DNA from: Dryocola sp051307055
Lineage (GTDB): Bacteria; Pseudomonadota; Gammaproteobacteria; Enterobacterales; Enterobacteriaceae
Direction: 5' to 3'
Length of the DNA stretch: 64,000 nucleotides
Assembly: GCF_051307055.1 (NCBI RefSeq)
Contig: NZ_CP149994.1
Location: 1,240,001 to 1,304,000, forward strand
Within the stretch, counting starts at the first letter, position 1; every line of letters begins with the position of its first letter. Shown here piece by piece: positions 33,867 through 41,891 of the stretch. A program made the position numbers and the translations under genes. A model generated the notes under the pieces. That model saw only the letters and a program-made list of their open reading frames with translations. It did not search any database and had not been told where the DNA came from.

Positions 33867-33889
33867 TTATCCACTATTCCTGTGGATAA
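33867..33889. promoter_or_regulatory. Pair of inverted DnaA boxes upstream of uvrB
   Basis: TTATCCACT (33867-33875) and TGTGGATAA (33881-33889) face each other across five bases. The same arrangement lies upstream of E. coli uvrB near its distal promoter P3. The second box matches the DnaA consensus exactly; the first differs at the last base. Confidence 0.75.
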
Positions 33890-34182
33890 CCTTGTGCATT
33901 AGAGTTAGAAAACTAGCGGTAAGCGAGAGCGGGCGCGGCCTGCGCGCGAATTGACGCGAAACCGGTCTTTTAAAAAAATAATTTTAAAATCAGCTGGTTA
34001 TATAAAATCAATCCGTGTCAAAAAAGTGTCACCAAGCCAGGTCTCATTTTTATTACATTGCTTGACAAAACTTAAAGGGCAAAAAACTGGGGATAACCGC
34101 TGCCAGAGAGCATTTAATTTCGACTTTGCTGAAATCGCGTACGCAGCCGGGTGAAATTTTATGCTGTATTCCATTTTGTGGC

Positions 34183-34244
34183 TTGCTGAACTGGTTTTTT
34201 ATCCAGTATTATTAGCTGGCAAAAATTCCTGTGTCGAGTAAAAT
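34183..34244 (+). promoter_or_regulatory. uvrB promoters P2 and P1 with LexA (SOS) box
   Basis: LexA box CTGGTTTTTTATCCAG at 34191-34206 (CTG-N10-CAG, flanked AA and TA). It lies within promoter P2: TTGCTG 34183-34188, 18 bases, TATTAT 34207-34212. Promoter P1 follows: CTGGCA 34216-34221, 17 bases, TAAAAT 34239-34244. This is the E. coli arrangement, so uvrB is SOS-induced from P2 with constitutive P1. Confidence 0.85.
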
Positions 34245-34285
34245 TATCCTCCGGCCCGCTGGTTTTTTCCTCAGGTAGCAACTCA

Positions 34286-36298
34286 ATGAGTAAAGCGTTC
34301 AAACTTAATTCTGCATTCAAACCCTCCGGCGATCAGCCCGATGCCATACGGCGTCTTGAAGAGGGGCTTGAAGACGGACTTGCCCATCAGACATTACTGG
34401 GGGTGACCGGGTCAGGAAAGACCTTTACCGTAGCAAACGTAATTGCGGACCTGCAGCGTCCAACCATGGTGCTGGCGCCGAACAAAACGCTCGCGGCGCA
34501 GCTTTATGGCGAGATGAAAGAGTTCTTTCCTGACAACGCGGTGGAATTTTTCGTTTCTTACTACGACTACTACCAGCCCGAAGCCTACGTACCCAGCTCC
34601 GACACCTTTATTGAAAAAGATTCCTCGGTAAACGAACACATCGAGCAGATGCGTCTGTCGGCGACTAAAGCGTTGCTTGAGCGCCGTGACGTTATTGTCG
34701 TCGCGTCGGTTTCGGCCATTTATGGCCTGGGCGATCCCGATCTGTATCTGAAAATGATGCTGCATCTCACCAAAGGGATGATTATCGATCAGCGCTCTAT
34801 TCTGCGTCGTCTTACCGAACTGCAGTATGCGCGCAACGACCAGGCATTCCAGCGCGGCACCTTCCGGGTGCGCGGCGAAGTCATTGATATCTTCCCGGCA
34901 GAATCGGACGATATGGCGCTGCGCGTAGAGCTGTTCGATGAAGAGGTAGAACGCCTGTCGCTGTTCGATCCGCTGACCGGCCAGGTCGATCAGGCTATCC
35001 AGCGTTTTACCGTCTACCCTAAAACGCACTACGTCACGCCGCGTGAACGTATTCTGCAGGCGATGGAAGAGATTAAAGTTGAACTGGCAGACAGGCGCAG
35101 GGTGCTGCTGGCGAACAACAAGCTGCTTGAAGAGCAGCGCTTAACGCAGCGTACGCAGTTTGATTTAGAGATGATGAACGAGCTGGGCTACTGTTCGGGC
35201 GTGGAAAACTACTCGCGCTTCCTCTCCGGACGCGGGCCGGGCGAGGCGCCGCCGACGCTGTTTGATTATCTTCCGGCCGACGGGCTGCTGGTGGTGGACG
35301 AATCTCACGTTACCATTCCTCAGATTGGCGGCATGTACCGCGGCGACCGGGCGCGTAAAGAGACGCTGGTGGAGTATGGTTTCCGCCTGCCTTCTGCGCT
35401 GGATAACCGCCCGCTGAAGTTTGAAGAGTTCGAAGCGCTGGCCCCGCAGACTATTTACGTCTCGGCAACGCCGGGCAACTACGAACTGGAAAAATCCGGC
35501 GGCGATATCGTCGATCAGGTCGTGCGTCCTACAGGACTGCTGGATCCGATAATCGAAGTGCGTCCCGTTGCTACCCAGGTCGACGATCTGCTTTCTGAGA
35601 TCCGCAAACGCGTGGAAATTAACGAACGCGTGCTGGTGACCACGCTGACTAAACGCATGGCGGAAGATCTTACCGAATACCTGGAAGAGCATGGCGAAAA
35701 GGTGCGCTATCTGCATTCGGATATCGATACGGTTGAACGTATGGAAATCATCCGTGACCTGCGCCTTGGCGAGTTCGACGTGCTGGTGGGCATCAACCTG
35801 CTGCGTGAAGGGCTGGATATGCCCGAAGTCTCGCTGGTGGCGATTCTGGATGCCGACAAAGAGGGCTTCCTGCGTTCCGAGCGTTCTCTGATCCAGACCA
35901 TCGGGCGCGCGGCGCGTAACGTTAACGGCAAAGCGATTCTGTACGGGGACAAAATCACCCCATCAATGGCGAAAGCGATTGGGGAAACGGAGCGCCGCCG
36001 CGAGAAACAGGAGCGCTATAACGAAGAGAACGGCATTACGCCGCAGGGCCTGAATAAGAAAGTGGTCGATATTCTGGCGCTGGGCGAGTCGGTGTCGAAA
36101 ATGAAACCTAAAGGGCGCGGGAAAGCGAAAATCGTTGAAGAGGATGAAGTGCTGCTGACGCCAAAAGCGCTGCAGCAGAAAATTCATCAGCTGGAAGCGA
36201 AAATGCTGGAGCATGCGCAGAACCTGGAGTTTGAAGAAGCAGCCCAGCTTCGTGACCAGCTCCATCAGCTGCGCGATTTGTTTATCGCCGCCTCGTAA
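34286..36298 (+). CDS. uvrB: UvrB, nucleotide excision repair helicase-like subunit
   Basis: 670 aa (E. coli 673). UvrB loads with UvrA at lesions and recruits UvrC and UvrD. Walker A GVTGSGKT (residues 39-46), beta-hairpin region around YYDYYQPEAY, DEAD-box-like VVDESHVT, helicase motifs V and VI (GINLLREGLDMPEVSL, QTIGRAARN) and the C-terminal UVR domain (EFEEAAQLRDQLHQL) are intact. A LexA box precedes it and a REP array begins directly after the stop. Confidence 0.98.
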   Translation: MSKAFKLNSAFKPSGDQPDAIRRLEEGLEDGLAHQTLLGVTGSGKTFTVANVIADLQRPTMVLAPNKTLAAQLYGEMKEFFPDNAVEFFVSYYDYYQPEAYVPSSDTFIEKDSSVNEHIEQMRLSATKALLERRDVIVVASVSAIYGLGDPDLYLKMMLHLTKGMIIDQRSILRRLTELQYARNDQAFQRGTFRVRGEVIDIFPAESDDMALRVELFDEEVERLSLFDPLTGQVDQAIQRFTVYPKTHYVTPRERILQAMEEIKVELADRRRVLLANNKLLEEQRLTQRTQFDLEMMNELGYCSGVENYSRFLSGRGPGEAPPTLFDYLPADGLLVVDESHVTIPQIGGMYRGDRARKETLVEYGFRLPSALDNRPLKFEEFEALAPQTIYVSATPGNYELEKSGGDIVDQVVRPTGLLDPIIEVRPVATQVDDLLSEIRKRVEINERVLVTTLTKRMAEDLTEYLEEHGEKVRYLHSDIDTVERMEIIRDLRLGEFDVLVGINLLREGLDMPEVSLVAILDADKEGFLRSERSLIQTIGRAARNVNGKAILYGDKITPSMAKAIGETERRREKQERYNEENGITPQGLNKKVVDILALGESVSKMKPKGRGKAKIVEEDEVLLTPKALQQKIHQLEAKMLEHAQNLEFEEAAQLRDQLHQLRDLFIAAS

Positions 36299-36302
36299 TC
36301 TT

Positions 36303-37136
36303 GTCGGGTGGCGCTGGCGCTTACCCGACCTACAGTAGGGTGGATAAGCGCCAGCGCCATCCACCGCGGTCAATACATGACGCCAGGGAAAAGGTTTCGT
36401 AGGGTGGATAAGCGCCAGCGCCATCCACCGCGGCCAGCGTATGACAGCATGGAAAAGGTTTCGTAGGGTGGATAAGCATCAGCGCCATCCACAGCGGCCA
36501 GCGTATGACGGCATGGAAAAGGTTTCGTAGGGTGGATAAGCGTCAGCGCCATCCACAGCGGCCAGCGTATGACGGCATGGAAAAGGTTTCGTAGGGTGGA
36601 TAAGCGTCAGCGCCATCCACCGCGGTCAGCGCATGACGCCATGGAAAAGGTTTCGTAGGTCGGATAAGCGTCAGCGCCATCCACCGCAGCCAGCGCATGA
36701 CGGCATGGAAACGGTTTCGTAGGGTGGATAAGCGCCAGCACCATCCACCGCGGCCAGCGTATGACAGCATGGAAAAAGTTTTCGTAGGATAGATAAGCGC
36801 CAGCGCCATCCACCGCGGTCAGCGTATGACAGCATGGAAAAGGTTTCGTAGGGTGGATAAGCGTCAGCGCCATCCACAGCGGCCAGCGTATGACGCCATG
36901 GAAAAGGTTTCGTAGGGTGGATAAGCGCCAGCGCCATCCACCGCGGTCAGCACATGACGCCATGGAAAAGGTTTCGTAGGGTGGATAAGCGTCAGCGCCA
37001 TTCACCGTTGTCAACGCATGACGGCATGGAAAAGGTTTCGTAGGGTGGATAAGCGTCAGCGCCATCCACAGCGGCCAGCGTATGACGCCATGGAAAAGGT
37101 TTCGTAGGGTGGATAAGCGGCAGCGCCATCCACCGC
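36303..37136. repeat. REP-type tandem array after uvrB: 13 units at 64-bp period
   Basis: GTAGGGTGGATAAGCG begins units at 36335, 36399, 36463, 36527, 36591, 36655, 36719, 36784, 36848, 36912, 36976, 37040 and 37104: every step is 64 bases except one of 65. Each unit holds a hairpin (GGTGGAT ... ATCCACC with GCGCCAGCGCC between) plus a conserved linker (CGCGGTCAGCGTATGACGGC, ATGGAAAAGGTTTC). An inverted REP (GTCGGGTGGCGCTGGCGCTTACCCGACC) opens the array at 36303. It fills the gap between convergent uvrB and ybhK. The period is not a multiple of three, so the long reverse frames through it are not genes. Confidence 0.95.
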
Positions 37137-37148
37137 TATTTTTCCCCG

Positions 37149-38057
37149 CTAACCCAGCGTCTGAATTGCTTTTTCCAGCGCCTGGCGCAGCAGGACGCGA
37201 TCGTGGCGATAAGGAATATCGCTGGCCTCAAGCGGCTCCTGAATAACCACCCGGTCCTTAACGCTCGACACATCAACGTGCGGACCCACAACCACCGCAT
37301 CGATAATTCTTTTCCCGACCCGTTGCTCCATGATTTCCAGCTTCTCCTTCAGCGTCAGGCTTGCTGCGGCTTCGCTAAGTTCACGCCCCAGATTGCCGAT
37401 ATAAACCACCGGCGCCGGAGTGCGCCTGAGCGCCTGATCCATATCTTCCAGCAGCAAAAGCGGCATCAGGCTGGTGTAAAAACTTCCCGGGCCAATCAGG
37501 ATAAGATCCGCTTCGGCGATGGCCTCCACCGCTTCGCGAGTGGCATGAGATTTCGGATACAGCATCAGCTCCTGCGGCGGGGAGGCAAGCTGGTCGATAT
37601 TCACCTCGCCATAGATAAAATGCCCTTCCGCATCCGTCGCCATCAGATCGACCGGTTGCTCCGACATGGGGATCAGCAGCGCGTCGACTTTTAGCAGGCT
37701 ACGAATGAGATTAATGGCCTCCAGAGGACGGATGCTCAGGTGATCCAGCGCCTTTAACATCAGATTTCCAAGGTTATGTCCGGAAAGCTCGCCATTGCCG
37801 CCAAAACGATACTCAAACATCGCCGAAGCGACGCTGGGCTCGGTAATTAACTGATTTAAACAGTTACGCATATCTCCCCAGGCTATCCCTCCTTCAGAGC
37901 GTCGAATACGCCCGGTTGACCCGCCGTCGTCCGTGGTGGTGACGATACCCGTCAGGCGGGAGCCTAAAGAGGAAAGGGAAGACATAACCCGGCCAAGACC
38001 GTGGCCGCCGCCGAGGGCAACCACCCGATCAAGATCCGCAAACGTGCGACTGCGCAT
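37149..38057 (-). CDS. ybhK: YbhK, YvcK/CofD-family protein
   Basis: 302 aa, as in E. coli YbhK. CofD-like fold with an N-terminal nucleotide-sugar site (VVALGGGHGLGRVMSSL) and TTDDGGSTGRIRRSEGGIAWGDMRNCL; also GHNLGNLML and IGPGSFYTSL. Gram-positive YvcK binds UDP-sugars and supports gluconeogenic growth and cell shape; the enteric role is not settled. It is divergent from moaA (324 bases between starts). No terminator other than the REP array lies downstream. Confidence 0.94.
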   Translation of the reverse strand: MRSRTFADLDRVVALGGGHGLGRVMSSLSSLGSRLTGIVTTTDDGGSTGRIRRSEGGIAWGDMRNCLNQLITEPSVASAMFEYRFGGNGELSGHNLGNLMLKALDHLSIRPLEAINLIRSLLKVDALLIPMSEQPVDLMATDAEGHFIYGEVNIDQLASPPQELMLYPKSHATREAVEAIAEADLILIGPGSFYTSLMPLLLLEDMDQALRRTPAPVVYIGNLGRELSEAAASLTLKEKLEIMEQRVGKRIIDAVVVGPHVDVSSVKDRVVIQEPLEASDIPYRHDRVLLRQALEKAIQTLG

Positions 38058-38195
38058 AGCTATTCCTTATGACGAACTTTCCGGCTTAAGGTAGCGTAAA
38101 AGCGCTGAAAAAACGATGCAGGCGCCGTGGTTAATGATGTATATCAAGGTAAAAATTCGCTTTTCGCGTACTTTGTGGCGAAATTGAACGATTAG

Positions 38196-38223
38196 TTCGT
38201 TATATATTTGTTTATATAACGAA
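38196..38223 (+). promoter_or_regulatory. ModE operator of the moa operon (perfect inverted repeat)
   Basis: TTCGTTATATA (38196-38206), six bases, TATATAACGAA (38213-38223): 11-bp arms without mismatch, the ModE operator pattern and longer than the one before modA. In E. coli ModE-molybdate activates moaA from an upstream site. The first 138 bases of the ybhK-moaA gap hold only the ybhK promoter side and this site. Confidence 0.82.
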
Positions 38224-38278
38224 AGCTGTTATGGCGAACAATGCCGTCACGCGTTACTATCGTTTAAACACACACTAA

Positions 38279-38376
38279 GCCTCTGGACCTAAGTCGCAAG
38301 ATAGGGTGCTTTGGCCGTGACCTCCGGGTCGCCAGGGTGCAGAAAGAAATGCCTGCATCTCCCGTATTTGGAAAGG
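38279..38376 (+). ncRNA. Moco riboswitch in the moaA leader
   Basis: The leader from GCCTCTGGACC to GGAAAGG closely matches the Moco RNA element of E. coli moaA, including GCTTTGGCCGTGACCT, CCGGGTCGCCAGGGTGC and AGAAAGAAATGCCTGCATCTCCC. The 3' end contains the moaA ribosome site (GGAAAGG), as expected for translational control by molybdenum cofactor. Boundaries are approximate. Confidence 0.8.
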
Positions 38377-38381
38377 TGTAT

Positions 38382-39371
38382 ATGGCTCCTCAACTGACCG
38401 ATGCGTTCGCGCGCAAGTTTTTCTATCTGCGCCTGTCGATTACCGACGTGTGCAACTTCCGTTGCAACTACTGCCTGCCGGATGGCTACAAGCCGCACGG
38501 CGTGGCGAACAAAAGCTTCCTTAACGTCGATGAAATTCGCCGTGTTACCCGCGCCTTCGCCGCTTTGGGTACCGAAAAGGTGCGCCTCACCGGCGGCGAA
38601 CCCTCTTTGCGCCGCGACTTTTCCGACATCATCGCCGCCATCAGCGAAAACCCGGCGATTCGCCAGCTTGCCGTGACGACCAACGGCTACCGTCTTGCAA
38701 GGGATGTCCGGCAGTGGCGGGATGCGGGCTTAACCGCGGTGAACGTCAGCGTGGATAGCCTGGACGCCCGTCAGTTTCACGCCATCACCGGGCAGGATAA
38801 ATTTCGCCAGGTGATGGAAGGCATCGACGCCGCTTTTGCCGCCGGTTTTGAGCGCGTGAAGGTTAATACGGTGCTGATGCGCGGCGTTAACCATCACGAG
38901 CTGGATACCTTTCTCGCCTGGATCAAACCGCGCCCCATCCAGCTACGCTTTATTGAACTGATGGAAACCGGCGACGGCGGCGAACTCTTCCGTAAATACC
39001 ATATCTCCGGCGCCACCATCCGCGACGAGCTTCTGCAGCGCGGCTGGGTGCGCCAGCTTCGCGGCCGTAGCGACGGCCCGGCGCAGGTCTTCTGCCATCC
39101 GGATTACGAAGGCGAAATTGGCCTCATTATGCCGTATGAAAAAGATTTCTGTGCGAGCTGCAACCGCCTGCGCGTGTCGTCGACCGGCAACCTTCACCTG
39201 TGCCTGTTCGGCGACGGCGGCATTTCGCTGCGTGATTTGCTGGCGGAGGATGCGCAAGGTGAAGCGCTGGAAGCGCGTATTTCCGCGGCCCTCGCTCAGA
39301 AGAAACAGACCCATTTCCTGCATGACGGTCATACCGGCATCACCCAGAACCTGTCCTATATTGGTGGGTAG
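38382..39371 (+). CDS. moaA: GTP 3',8-cyclase MoaA
   Basis: 329 aa, as in E. coli. Radical SAM enzyme starting molybdopterin synthesis from GTP. N-terminal cluster Cys24, Cys28, Cys31 (CNFRCNYC), GGEPSLRRD, and the second cluster FCASCNRLR plus LHLCLFG near the C-terminus; the essential C-terminal Gly-Gly (YIGG) is present. ATG 38382 is chosen over the longer frame (38337) by the family start and GGAAAGG. First gene of moaABCDE. Confidence 0.97.
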   Translation: MAPQLTDAFARKFFYLRLSITDVCNFRCNYCLPDGYKPHGVANKSFLNVDEIRRVTRAFAALGTEKVRLTGGEPSLRRDFSDIIAAISENPAIRQLAVTTNGYRLARDVRQWRDAGLTAVNVSVDSLDARQFHAITGQDKFRQVMEGIDAAFAAGFERVKVNTVLMRGVNHHELDTFLAWIKPRPIQLRFIELMETGDGGELFRKYHISGATIRDELLQRGWVRQLRGRSDGPAQVFCHPDYEGEIGLIMPYEKDFCASCNRLRVSSTGNLHLCLFGDGGISLRDLLAEDAQGEALEARISAALAQKKQTHFLHDGHTGITQNLSYIGG

Positions 39372-39395
39372 CGTCAAACAATAAGGAGAAAAAGT

Positions 39396-39908
39396 ATGAG
39401 TCAGGTAAGCGAAGCGTTTATCCCGGCACGTATTGCCATTTTGACCGTCTCCGGTCGCCGGGGCGAAGAGGATGATACCTCCGGCCACTATCTGCGCGAG
39501 TCGGCTACTGAAGCGGGCCACGAGGTGGCAGACAAAGCCATCGTAAAAGAAAACCGCTATGCCATCCGCGCCCAGGTTTCCCAGTGGATCGCAAGCGATG
39601 ATATACAGGTCGTATTAATTAACGGCGGCACGGGATTTACCGAGGGCGATCAGGTTCCGGAAGCGCTGCTGCCGCTGTTTGACCGCGAAATAGAAGGGTT
39701 TGGCGAGCTGTTCCGCATGCTCTCTTATGAAGAGATTGGTACCTCCACGCTGCAGTCCCGGGCGGTCGCAGGTCTTGCCAACCGTACGCTGATTTTCGCC
39801 ATGCCAGGCTCAACCAAAGCCTGTCGCACCGCCTGGGAAAATATCATCGTGCAGCAGCTGGATGCGCGCCAGCGCCCCTGTAATTTCCATCCACATATCA
39901 AGAAGTAG
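39396..39908 (+). CDS. moaB: MoaB, molybdopterin-binding protein
   Basis: 170 aa, as in E. coli. MogA/MoaB family fold with the molybdopterin motif VVLINGGTGFTEGDQVPEAL and GSTKACRTAWE. E. coli MoaB is dispensable and thought redundant with MogA-type adenylyltransfer, without confirmed activity. AAGGAG precedes ATG 39396; moaC starts 3 bases after the stop. Confidence 0.96.
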   Translation: MSQVSEAFIPARIAILTVSGRRGEEDDTSGHYLRESATEAGHEVADKAIVKENRYAIRAQVSQWIASDDIQVVLINGGTGFTEGDQVPEALLPLFDREIEGFGELFRMLSYEEIGTSTLQSRAVAGLANRTLIFAMPGSTKACRTAWENIIVQQLDARQRPCNFHPHIKK

Positions 39909-39911
39909 ATT

Positions 39912-40397
39912 ATGTCGCAACTGACCCATATTAACGCCGCCGGCGAAGCGCATATGGTGGACGTTTCCACTAAGGCTGAAACCGTTCGGGAAGCGCGCGC
40001 GGAAGCCTTTGTCACCATGCGCGCTGAAACGCTCGCCATGATAGTTGAGGGCAGCCACCACAAAGGCGACGTTTTTGCCACCGCCCGCATTGCCGGGATT
40101 CAGGCAGCGAAACGTACCTGGGAGCTTATCCCGCTGTGCCATCCGCTGATGCTGAGCAAGGTGGAAGTAAACCTGCAGGCTGAGCCGGAGCACAGCCGCG
40201 TGCGCATTGAAGCCCTCTGCCGTCTGACAGGCAAAACCGGCGTCGAAATGGAGGCGCTGACGGCCGCCTCGGTTGCCGCTTTAACCATCTACGATATGTG
40301 CAAGGCTGTGCAAAAAGATATGGTGATAGGTCCGGTACGCCTGCTGGCGAAAAGCGGCGGCAAATCCGGCGATTTTAAGGTGAACGACAATGATTAA
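39912..40397 (+). CDS. moaC: Cyclic pyranopterin monophosphate synthase MoaC
   Basis: 161 aa, as in E. coli. It converts the MoaA product 3',8-cH2GTP to cyclic pyranopterin monophosphate. Conserved LIPLCHPLMLSKVE and ALTAASVAALTIYDMCKAVQKDM (catalytic Asp/Lys region) are intact. It overlaps moaD by 8 bases. Confidence 0.97.
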   Translation: MSQLTHINAAGEAHMVDVSTKAETVREARAEAFVTMRAETLAMIVEGSHHKGDVFATARIAGIQAAKRTWELIPLCHPLMLSKVEVNLQAEPEHSRVRIEALCRLTGKTGVEMEALTAASVAALTIYDMCKAVQKDMVIGPVRLLAKSGGKSGDFKVNDND

Positions 40398-40635
40398 CGT
40401 TCTGTTTTTTGCCCAGGTACGCGAACTGGTAGACTGCGACAGGCTGCAGCTCAGCGCGGCATACGGCGATGTTGAGCAGCTGCGTGCCGAACTGGCAACC
40501 AGAAGCGACCGCTGGGCGCTGGCGCTGGAGTCAGGCAAGCTGCTTGCCGCGGTCAATCAAACGCTGGTGAGCTTCGATCATCCTCTGGCGGACGGCGATG
40601 AAGTCGCTTTCTTCCCGCCGGTTACCGGAGGCTGA
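40390..40635 (+). CDS. moaD: MoaD, molybdopterin synthase sulfur-carrier subunit
   Basis: 81 aa, as in E. coli. Ubiquitin-like fold ending in the essential Gly-Gly (FFPPVTGG) that is thiocarboxylated by MoeB and delivers sulfur to MoaE. Starts inside moaC. The SD for moaE lies within its last codons. Confidence 0.97.
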   Translation: MINVLFFAQVRELVDCDRLQLSAAYGDVEQLRAELATRSDRWALALESGKLLAAVNQTLVSFDHPLADGDEVAFFPPVTGG

Positions 40636-40639
40636 CGGC

Positions 40640-41092
40640 ATGGAAAATACCCGCATCCGCGTCAGCCACGAAAATTTCAACGTGGGCGACGAATACCTCT
40701 GGCTATCGCAGTGTGATGAAGACGGCGCGGTCGTCACCTTTACCGGCAAGGTTCGTAACCATAACCTGGGCGAGAGCGTCAGCGCGCTGACCCTTGAGCA
40801 TTACCCCGGCATGACGGAAAAAGCGCTGGCGGAAATTGTCGCAGAGTCTCGTCTTCGCTGGCCTTTGCAGCGCGTTTCGGTCATTCACCGTATCGGTGAA
40901 TTATGGCCAGGCGATGAAATCGTCTTCGTTGGCGTAACCGGCGCGCACCGCAGCTCGGCGTTCGACGCGGCGCAATTTATAATGGATTATCTGAAAACGC
41001 GCGCGCCGTTCTGGAAGCGTGAAGCCACCCCGGAAGGGGAGCGCTGGGTCGAAGCGCGGGATAGCGATAAACAGGCGGCCGGGCGCTGGTAA
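40640..41092 (+). CDS. moaE: MoaE, molybdopterin synthase catalytic subunit
   Basis: 150 aa, as in E. coli. It forms molybdopterin from cPMP with MoaD thiocarboxylate. Catalytic Lys and Arg lie in GKVRNHN, HRIGELWPGDEIV, AHRSSAF and APFWKRE. ATG 40640 lies 9 bases after GGAGG; the frame extends to 40598 inside moaD without support. Last gene of the moa operon. Confidence 0.97.
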   Translation: MENTRIRVSHENFNVGDEYLWLSQCDEDGAVVTFTGKVRNHNLGESVSALTLEHYPGMTEKALAEIVAESRLRWPLQRVSVIHRIGELWPGDEIVFVGVTGAHRSSAFDAAQFIMDYLKTRAPFWKREATPEGERWVEARDSDKQAAGRW

Positions 41093-41180
41093 GAGGCGCG
41101 CCGTTGGAGTTGTGTTAATCTTAAGCATGGTAGGCTTTTCAGCCTGAAGTCAGGTTAACGCAATTAACAGAGGTAGCATC

Positions 41181-41891
41181 ATGGATCGATTCCCCCGTTC
41201 CAATGACACAATCGTTCAACAGGCGCGTACCGGCCTGCAGGCATACATGGCGCAGGTTTACGGCTGGATGACCTGCGGGCTGTTACTGACCGCTTTTATT
41301 GCCTGGTATGCCGCCAATACCCCGGCGGTGATGGAGTTTGTCTTCTCCAGTAAGATCACTTTCTTCGGGCTGATTATCGCCCAGCTGGCGCTGGTTTTTG
41401 TGCTCTCCGGCATGGTGCAAAGGCTGAGCGCAGGCATGGCGACCACGCTGTTTATGCTTTACTCGGCGCTGACGGGCCTGACCCTATCCAGCATCTTTAT
41501 CGTTTATACCTATTCGTCTATCGCCAGCACCTTTGTGGTGGCGGGCGGCATGTTTGGCGCCATGAGCCTGTATGGCTACACCACCAAACGCGATCTTAGC
41601 GGTTTCGGTAATATGCTGTTTATGGCGCTGATCGGCATCGTGCTGGCTTCGCTTGTCAACATCTGGCTGAAAAGCACCGCCCTGATGTGGGCGGTGACCT
41701 ACATCGGCGTGATTGTATTTGTGGGCCTCACCGCCTACGACACGCAGAAGCTGAAAAATATCGGCGAACAGATTGACGCGCGCGATACGCAAAATATGCG
41801 TAAGTATTCCATCCTTGGCGCGCTGACGCTCTATCTGGACTTCATCAACCTGTTCCTGATGCTACTGCGTATTTTTGGCAACCGTCGTTAG
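41181..41891 (+). CDS. ybhL: YbhL, Bax-inhibitor-1-like membrane protein
   Basis: 236 aa (E. coli 234). Seven membrane helices of the BI-1/YccA family, with conserved VFVGLTAYDTQKLK containing the Asp pair region implicated in pH-sensed calcium leak in BsYetJ. Function in enterics is unknown. Its stop overlaps that of the convergent ybhN by three to four bases. Confidence 0.94.
   Translation: MDRFPRSNDTIVQQARTGLQAYMAQVYGWMTCGLLLTAFIAWYAANTPAVMEFVFSSKITFFGLIIAQLALVFVLSGMVQRLSAGMATTLFMLYSALTGLTLSSIFIVYTYSSIASTFVVAGGMFGAMSLYGYTTKRDLSGFGNMLFMALIGIVLASLVNIWLKSTALMWAVTYIGVIVFVGLTAYDTQKLKNIGEQIDARDTQNMRKYSILGALTLYLDFINLFLMLLRIFGNRR

Noticed and set aside
33867..33889. Possible replication origin because of paired DnaA boxes.
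   Set aside because: Only two boxes, no AT-rich unwinding repeats or origin neighbours; the pair has a counterpart upstream of E. coli uvrB.
36370..37065. Repetitive minus-strand frames of up to 152 aa in the uvrB-ybhK gap.
   Set aside because: They follow the 64-bp REP array; since 64 is not divisible by three the frame drifts through the repeat, and no start signals exist.
36335..37120. Possible CRISPR array because of regular repeats.
   Set aside because: Both the hairpin and the interval are conserved in every unit, so there are no unique spacers, no leader and no cas genes. It is a REP-type array.
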